Shown: in pieces, positions 5,807 through 8,357 of the stretch
Position numbering within the stretch: position 1 is the stretch's first letter
Layout of the letters: each line of letters begins with the position of its first letter
Assembly: GCA_021816565.1 (NCBI GenBank)
Contig: JAKAXN010000189.1
Span: forward strand, 1 to 8,357
Source: Actinomycetes bacterium
Lineage (GTDB): Bacteria > Actinomycetota > Acidimicrobiia > Acidimicrobiales > Palsa-688
DNA length: 8,357 nucleotides
Reading direction: 5' to 3'
Made by a program: the position numbers and the translations under genes
Notes under the pieces: generated by a model
What the model saw: the letters and a program-made list of their open reading frames with translations, nothing else
What the model was told of the DNA's origin: nothing
The model's database searches: none

Positions 5807-6214
5807 TCAGAAATACACGAGCCCGGCCGCCGATCGGGGATTCCCGGTGGGGACGACCTCCTTGCCCAGCGGGGCCAGAGCCACCGCGGCCAGCTTGAAG
5901 TTGCCGAGTCCGAGCGGGATTCCGATCACCGTGAGGCACAGGGTCACTCCGAGGACGAGGTGGGCGATGGCCAGCCACAACCCGAACAGGAGAAACCACA
6001 GGACGTTCCCGACAGCTGAAGGGGCACCCGCCCCGGGTCGCCTGACGAGGGTGCGGCCGAATGGCCAGAGCATGTAGAGCGCCAGACGGAACGACGCGAT
6101 CCCGAACGGGATGGTTATGACCAGCAGGCACATCACGGTGCCGGCCAGCGCGTACCCGATGGCCAGCCAGATCCCGGACAGGAACAGCCAGATCAGGTTG
6201 AGGACGGTCCTCAT
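5807..6214 (-). CDS. yccF: YccF family membrane protein (DUF307)
   Basis: A 135-residue inner-membrane protein of unknown function. It consists of two copies of the YccF domain: residues 5-56 (IWLFLSGIWLAIGYALAG, then ITIPFGIASFRLALYMLWPFG) and 69-120 (LWFLLFGLWLAIAHLVLG, then IGIPLGLGNFKLAAVALAPLG). Each copy has two hydrophobic helices around a conserved [IT]IP[FL]G turn, giving about four membrane segments. It starts at ATG 6214, with GGAAGGAA ending 10 bases upstream on the - strand. AATAGT, 6 bases before the ATG, is a possible -10. The gene is divergent from the enoyl-CoA hydratase-like gene and lies just upstream of the VIT transporter, but the hairpin between them makes a shared transcript uncertain. 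The symbol is used only as a family name. Confidence 0.9.
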   Translation of the reverse strand: MRTVLNLIWLFLSGIWLAIGYALAGTVMCLLVITIPFGIASFRLALYMLWPFGRTLVRRPGAGAPSAVGNVLWFLLFGLWLAIAHLVLGVTLCLTVIGIPLGLGNFKLAAVALAPLGKEVVPTGNPRSAAGLVYF

Positions 6215-6230
6215 ACCGCAACTATTCCTT

Positions 6231-6272
6231 CCCGGGCGCCCCGGGTCCAGAGGCGAGCGTCCCGCGGCGCGG
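6231..6272. repeat. Two small hairpins in the yccF/hydratase divergent region
   Basis: CCCGGG, CGC, CCCGGG (6231-6245) makes a 6-bp stem with a 3-base loop. CCCGC, GGC, GCGGG (6261-6273, read approximately) makes a 5-bp stem. They lie between the divergent starts and upstream of the TAGCGT box. No specific role can be assigned. Confidence 0.35.
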
Positions 6273-6282
6273 GGTGGAGGAC

Positions 6283-6288
6283 TAGCGT
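6283..6288 (+). promoter_or_regulatory. -10 box for the enoyl-CoA hydratase-like gene
   Basis: TAGCGT ends 7 bases before GTG 6296, so transcription should start at or next to that codon. It could yield a leaderless message read from 6296, or a leader of about 34 bases containing GGAGGGAGG and read from ATG 6329. Confidence 0.5.
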
Positions 6289-6309
6289 CGCCCCGGTGAC
6301 AGACGCGTT

Positions 6310-6318
6310 GGAGGGAGG
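6310..6318 (+). promoter_or_regulatory. Ribosome binding site supporting ATG 6329
   Basis: GGAGGGAGG ends 10 bases before ATG 6329. Crotonase-family proteins usually begin just before the VxxxGVVTVTLNRP strand, which also favours 6329 over the in-frame GTG at 6296. Confidence 0.55.
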
Positions 6319-6328
6319 ATCCGGGCGG

Positions 6329-7093
6329 ATGGCTGACGTAATGGTCGACCGGGCCGGCGGGGTCGTGACGGTGACGCTCAACCGGCCTCAGCGCAAGAAC
6401 GCCGTCACCCCGGCCCTGTGGAAGGAGCTGGGGGGCATCTTCGCCGAGATCAACAGCCGCCCCGACGACCGGGTCATGATCCTGACCGGCGCCGGGGAGG
6501 ACTTCTGCTCGGGCGCCGACCTGGGCCGTGACCCCTCTGAGCGCACCCACCCGCTGATGGCCATGCGCGACGTGGCGGACGCCGCGCTGGCCCTGCACCG
6601 GATGAGCAAACCGACCATCGCCCGGGTGGACGGGGTGGCGGTGGGGGCCGGCATGAATCTGGCCCTGGCCTGTGACCTGGTGGTGGCCACAGAGCGGGCC
6701 CGCCTCTCCCAGATATTCAGGCGCCGCGGCCTCAGCGTCGACTGCGGGGGGTCCTGGCTGCTGCCCCGACTGGTGGGGATGCAGAAGGCCAAGGAGCTGG
6801 TCCTCCTCGGGGACATGATCTCCGCCGCCGACGCGGCGGGGATGGGCCTGGTCAACCGGGTCGTGGCCCCCGGTGATATCGACGAGCTGGTCTCGTCGTG
6901 GGCGGCCCGGCTGGCGTCGGGTCCGGCCCTGGCCCTGTCCATGTCGAAGATGCTTCTCAACAAGAGCTTCGAGACCTCCATGGATCAGGCGCTGGAGGCC
7001 GAATCCCAGGCCCAGGCCGTCAACCTCACCGGCCCCGACGTCAAAGAGGCGTTCAAGGCGTTCGCTGAGAAGCGGGAGCCGAACTTCGGCTGA
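6329..7093 (+). CDS. Enoyl-CoA hydratase/isomerase (crotonase) family protein, PaaG-like
   Basis: A 254-residue cytosolic crotonase, a normal length for the family. Landmarks are VTLNRPQRKNA (15-25), the first oxyanion-hole segment FCSGADL (59-65), the second one VAVGAGMNLALACD (103-116), RRRGLSVDCGGSWLLPRLVG (131-150) and LGDMISAADAAGMGLVNRVV (160-179). By alignment from memory, the two catalytic glutamates of classical enoyl-CoA hydratase are replaced (N110 at the first, a hydrophobic residue near 130 at the second). D138 in SVDCGGS matches the Asp of PaaG-type enoyl-CoA isomerases. An isomerase or a related acyl-CoA reaction is therefore more likely than plain hydration. The substrate is unknown. 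An in-frame GTG at 6296 could add 11 residues if the message is leaderless. It stands alone, followed by a strong hairpin. Confidence 0.92.
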   Translation: MADVMVDRAGGVVTVTLNRPQRKNAVTPALWKELGGIFAEINSRPDDRVMILTGAGEDFCSGADLGRDPSERTHPLMAMRDVADAALALHRMSKPTIARVDGVAVGAGMNLALACDLVVATERARLSQIFRRRGLSVDCGGSWLLPRLVGMQKAKELVLLGDMISAADAAGMGLVNRVVAPGDIDELVSSWAARLASGPALALSMSKMLLNKSFETSMDQALEAESQAQAVNLTGPDVKEAFKAFAEKREPNFG

Positions 7094-7100
7094 CCGGAGT

Positions 7101-7136
7101 CAGCACCCCCCCGACACCGCGGAGTCCGGGGTGCTG
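7101..7136 (+). terminator. Terminator hairpin after the enoyl-CoA hydratase-like gene
   Basis: CAGCACCCC (7101-7109) pairs perfectly with GGGGTGCTG (7128-7136), 7 bases after the stop codon. Inside, CCGAC can pair in part with GTCCGG. The 9-bp GC-rich stem has no T-run after it. Confidence 0.6.
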
Positions 7137-7353
7137 CACCAGGCGGTCAACCGTCAGGGGTGGATCCAGGCCGCTCCCGTCCCGCCCGCTGGCGAACGGA
7201 GCGCCGGTCCGGGCCTTGGGACGCCCGGCCCGGCCGCTGCCAGCTTCGGGGAGTAGGAGCGGGTCCGCCAGGTGGACTGTCACATATGGGCCCATTGAGC
7301 CCTCGTGCTGCATCGGGGACCAGATCCCGGGGGGTTTCCCGCCCGGAAGCCCG

Positions 7354-7359
7354 TAGGAT
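7354..7359 (+). promoter_or_regulatory. Possible -10 box for the GAF-ANTAR gene
   Basis: TAGGAT fits TANNNT and would start transcription near 7366, about 42 bases before GTG 7408. No consensus -35 is seen. A GTTT lies 15 bases before GTAGGAT, loosely like a stress sigma-factor promoter, but the match is weak. Confidence 0.35.
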
Positions 7360-7367
7360 GTCGGAGA

Positions 7368-7380
7368 GGGCCGAAGGCCC
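7368..7380 (+). repeat. Small hairpin in the predicted leader of the GAF-ANTAR gene
   Basis: GGGCC, GAA, GGCCC forms a 5-bp stem with a 3-base loop. It lies between the predicted transcription start and the start codon. The loop is too short to be the hexaloop type bound by ANTAR proteins. Confidence 0.4.
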
Positions 7381-7407
7381 CTACCTGTGGCACGAAAGGG
7401 GCGCAAA

Positions 7408-8357
7408 GTGCGCAGCGCAGACTTGCGACAGATTGCCTCCCGTGCATGTGTCCAGCCGCCGGTGGTGGACGAGCGCAACGCCCGGTTGAGGGAGATGGCT
7501 GTGTCCGCTCAGGAGACCGCCCGCCGGCAACGGGCCGATGCCATCCGGCGCCGGGAAGAAGCTCGGAAGCGGGCCGGTCAGCGGATAGTGCCGATGTGGC
7601 GGGCCCGGAGGGCGGCCTACGACCGGTTAGGCCCGGTGACGGCCATGCTGCCGCATGACGTACCGGACCCCGCCGGTCAGGCGCTGGCTGACCGGACCCC
7701 CGGGATCGAGGACCCGGCGGTGGGCATGGCCCCGGTGGCAGAGCTGATCAACCGGCTGTTCGGGGTTTCGCTGCTCCTCGCCAGCTGCCAGTCGGCGGCG
7801 TCGGGTCCGGTGTCCAAACGCATGGGAGAGGCGGTGGCTGCGGTGGACGGGATCATCCGTGACCTGCCCACGGTGCTCGGCGGCGGTGCGGGCGAGGCCC
7901 TGCGGGCGTCCGGGGGCTCAGGCGAGTGGCGGTCCCTGACGGCCTATGGCGCGATCTCCGAATCCCTGATCCGGGGCACGGAAACCCCCGAGATCCTGGA
8001 CCTAGTCGTCGACGTCGCCCGAGTGGTCTTCGACGGCCGGGACGCCTGGATCGAGGCGCCGCCCGGGGACGGGCGGTCGGCCTCGTCGGTGCCGGCCATC
8101 GAGGCGCCGATCAGCTCCAACGGGGAGGTCATCGCCGTCCTGTGCATCGCTTTCCCCGACGGGTCACCGCCGGTGGACGGCGAGGTCGATGACGCCGAGC
8201 GTCTGGCGTCCATGGTCGGCGTGCTGATCGGCCTGGCGCGCGAGCGCGCCGACCGGGAGTCCCGGCTTCTCCGCCTGAGCGGCCAGCTCCAGCACGCCCT
8301 GGACAGCCGGATCGTCGTGGAGCAGGCGAAGGGCGTACTGGCCGCCGGTAACGGGAT
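7408..8357 (+). CDS. GAF-ANTAR regulator with a kinase-like dimerisation helix, 3' end beyond window
   Basis: At least 316 codons, open at the right edge. After about 28 residues comes a very basic helix (QETARRQRADAIRRREEARK, about 35-54). Residues 108-155 contain ELINRLFGVSLLLASC and AVAAVDGIIRDLPTVL, which resemble the two dimerisation helices of DevS/DosS-type histidine kinases (HisKA_3), but the phosphohistidine position is not His. Then comes a short GAF-like domain (about 178-283; AIEAPISSNGEVIAVLCIAF) and the start of an ANTAR domain, LQHALDSRIVVEQAKGVLA (294-312), which in this family binds RNA hairpins to prevent transcription termination. GTG 7408 is chosen because AAAGGGG lies 6 bases upstream; GTG 7387 and ATG 7495 are in-frame alternatives. 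The stop that closes the frame is at 7354-7356. The ANTAR call is firm, while the kinase-like segment is my inference. Confidence 0.85.
   Translation, partial: MRSADLRQIASRACVQPPVVDERNARLREMAVSAQETARRQRADAIRRREEARKRAGQRIVPMWRARRAAYDRLGPVTAMLPHDVPDPAGQALADRTPGIEDPAVGMAPVAELINRLFGVSLLLASCQSAASGPVSKRMGEAVAAVDGIIRDLPTVLGGGAGEALRASGGSGEWRSLTAYGAISESLIRGTETPEILDLVVDVARVVFDGRDAWIEAPPGDGRSASSVPAIEAPISSNGEVIAVLCIAFPDGSPPVDGEVDDAERLASMVGVLIGLARERADRESRLLRLSGQLQHALDSRIVVEQAKGVLAAGNG

Larger units (their letters stand above)
7094..7407. other. 314-base gap before the GAF-ANTAR gene
   Basis: No convincing gene was found on either strand: the open frames here give Arg/Pro/Gly-rich sequence with no recognisable domain. 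It holds a strong hairpin (7101-7136), a 10-bp perfect palindrome ATGGGCCCAT (7286-7295), a TAGGAT -10-like box (7354-7359) and a small hairpin (7368-7380). The leader of the downstream regulator is probably the last 40 or so bases. Confidence 0.7.

Noticed and set aside
4728..6077. Long + strand open frame (449 codons) across the VIT and yccF genes
   Set aside because: Repetitive Gly/Arg/Gln sequence with no domain. The - strand frames carry clear VIT and YccF motifs.
5037..6221. A 394-residue version of the VIT protein starting at 6221
   Set aside because: The upstream 156 codons overlap yccF in another frame, are low-complexity and match nothing in the VIT family. ATG 5753 gives the normal length.
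7286..7295. ATGGGCCCAT palindrome as a regulator site
   Set aside because: A single short palindrome with no second copy or matching regulator nearby; it could be chance.
7053..7489. Open frames on both strands in the gap before the GAF-ANTAR gene
   Set aside because: No recognisable domain, skewed composition and no good start signals. One overlaps the real GAF-ANTAR frame.
7305..7658. A 117-codon + strand frame overlapping the start of the GAF-ANTAR gene, possibly signalling a frameshift
   Set aside because: The GAF-ANTAR frame is open without interruption from 7357 to the window end and carries all the domains, so no frameshift is needed.

Overview
The window is about 8.4 kb of very GC-rich DNA. 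Start codons are a mix of ATG and GTG, TANNNT-type -10 boxes sit next to several genes, and most hairpin terminators lack a T-run. Together with a deazaflavin (F420)-type reductase and a GAF/ANTAR regulator, this points to Actinomycetota. A deep lineage such as Acidimicrobiia would fit, but that is inference and the sequence does not prove it. No mobile element, tRNA, rRNA or CRISPR array was seen. It reads as ordinary chromosomal DNA with several small transcription units.

Layout, left to right. (1) The 3' end of an AlkK/FadD-type acyl-CoA ligase, then a small F420-type nitroreductase, then a 435-residue protein made of two copies of a degenerate hemerythrin-like module, all on the + strand. 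(2) Convergent to these, on the - strand, a PrsW-family intramembrane protease and, upstream of it, a TetR repressor. (3) Divergent from tetR, an atypical SDR/epimerase-like gene. The 85-base gap between them carries a long inverted repeat holding two TetR-type operator palindromes and both promoters. This is the clearest regulatory circuit in the window. (4) Convergent to the SDR gene, on the - strand, a VIT/CCC1-family iron/manganese transporter preceded by a YccF-family membrane protein. (5) Divergent from yccF, on the + strand, a PaaG-like enoyl-CoA hydratase/isomerase that ends in a strong hairpin. (6) A 314-base gap, then the start of a GAF-ANTAR regulator with a histidine-kinase-like dimerisation helix lacking its phosphohistidine. 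It runs off the right edge.

Common themes are acyl-CoA metabolism (ligase, enoyl-CoA isomerase), redox or metal handling (F420 reductase, hemerythrin-like protein, VIT transporter) and signal-dependent control (TetR, ANTAR, PrsW). No single pathway links all genes. The items most worth a second look are the duplicated hemerythrin-like protein with missing metal ligands and paired cysteines, the two-operator TetR/SDR divergon, the ANTAR protein's unusual architecture, and the apparently leaderless promoters.
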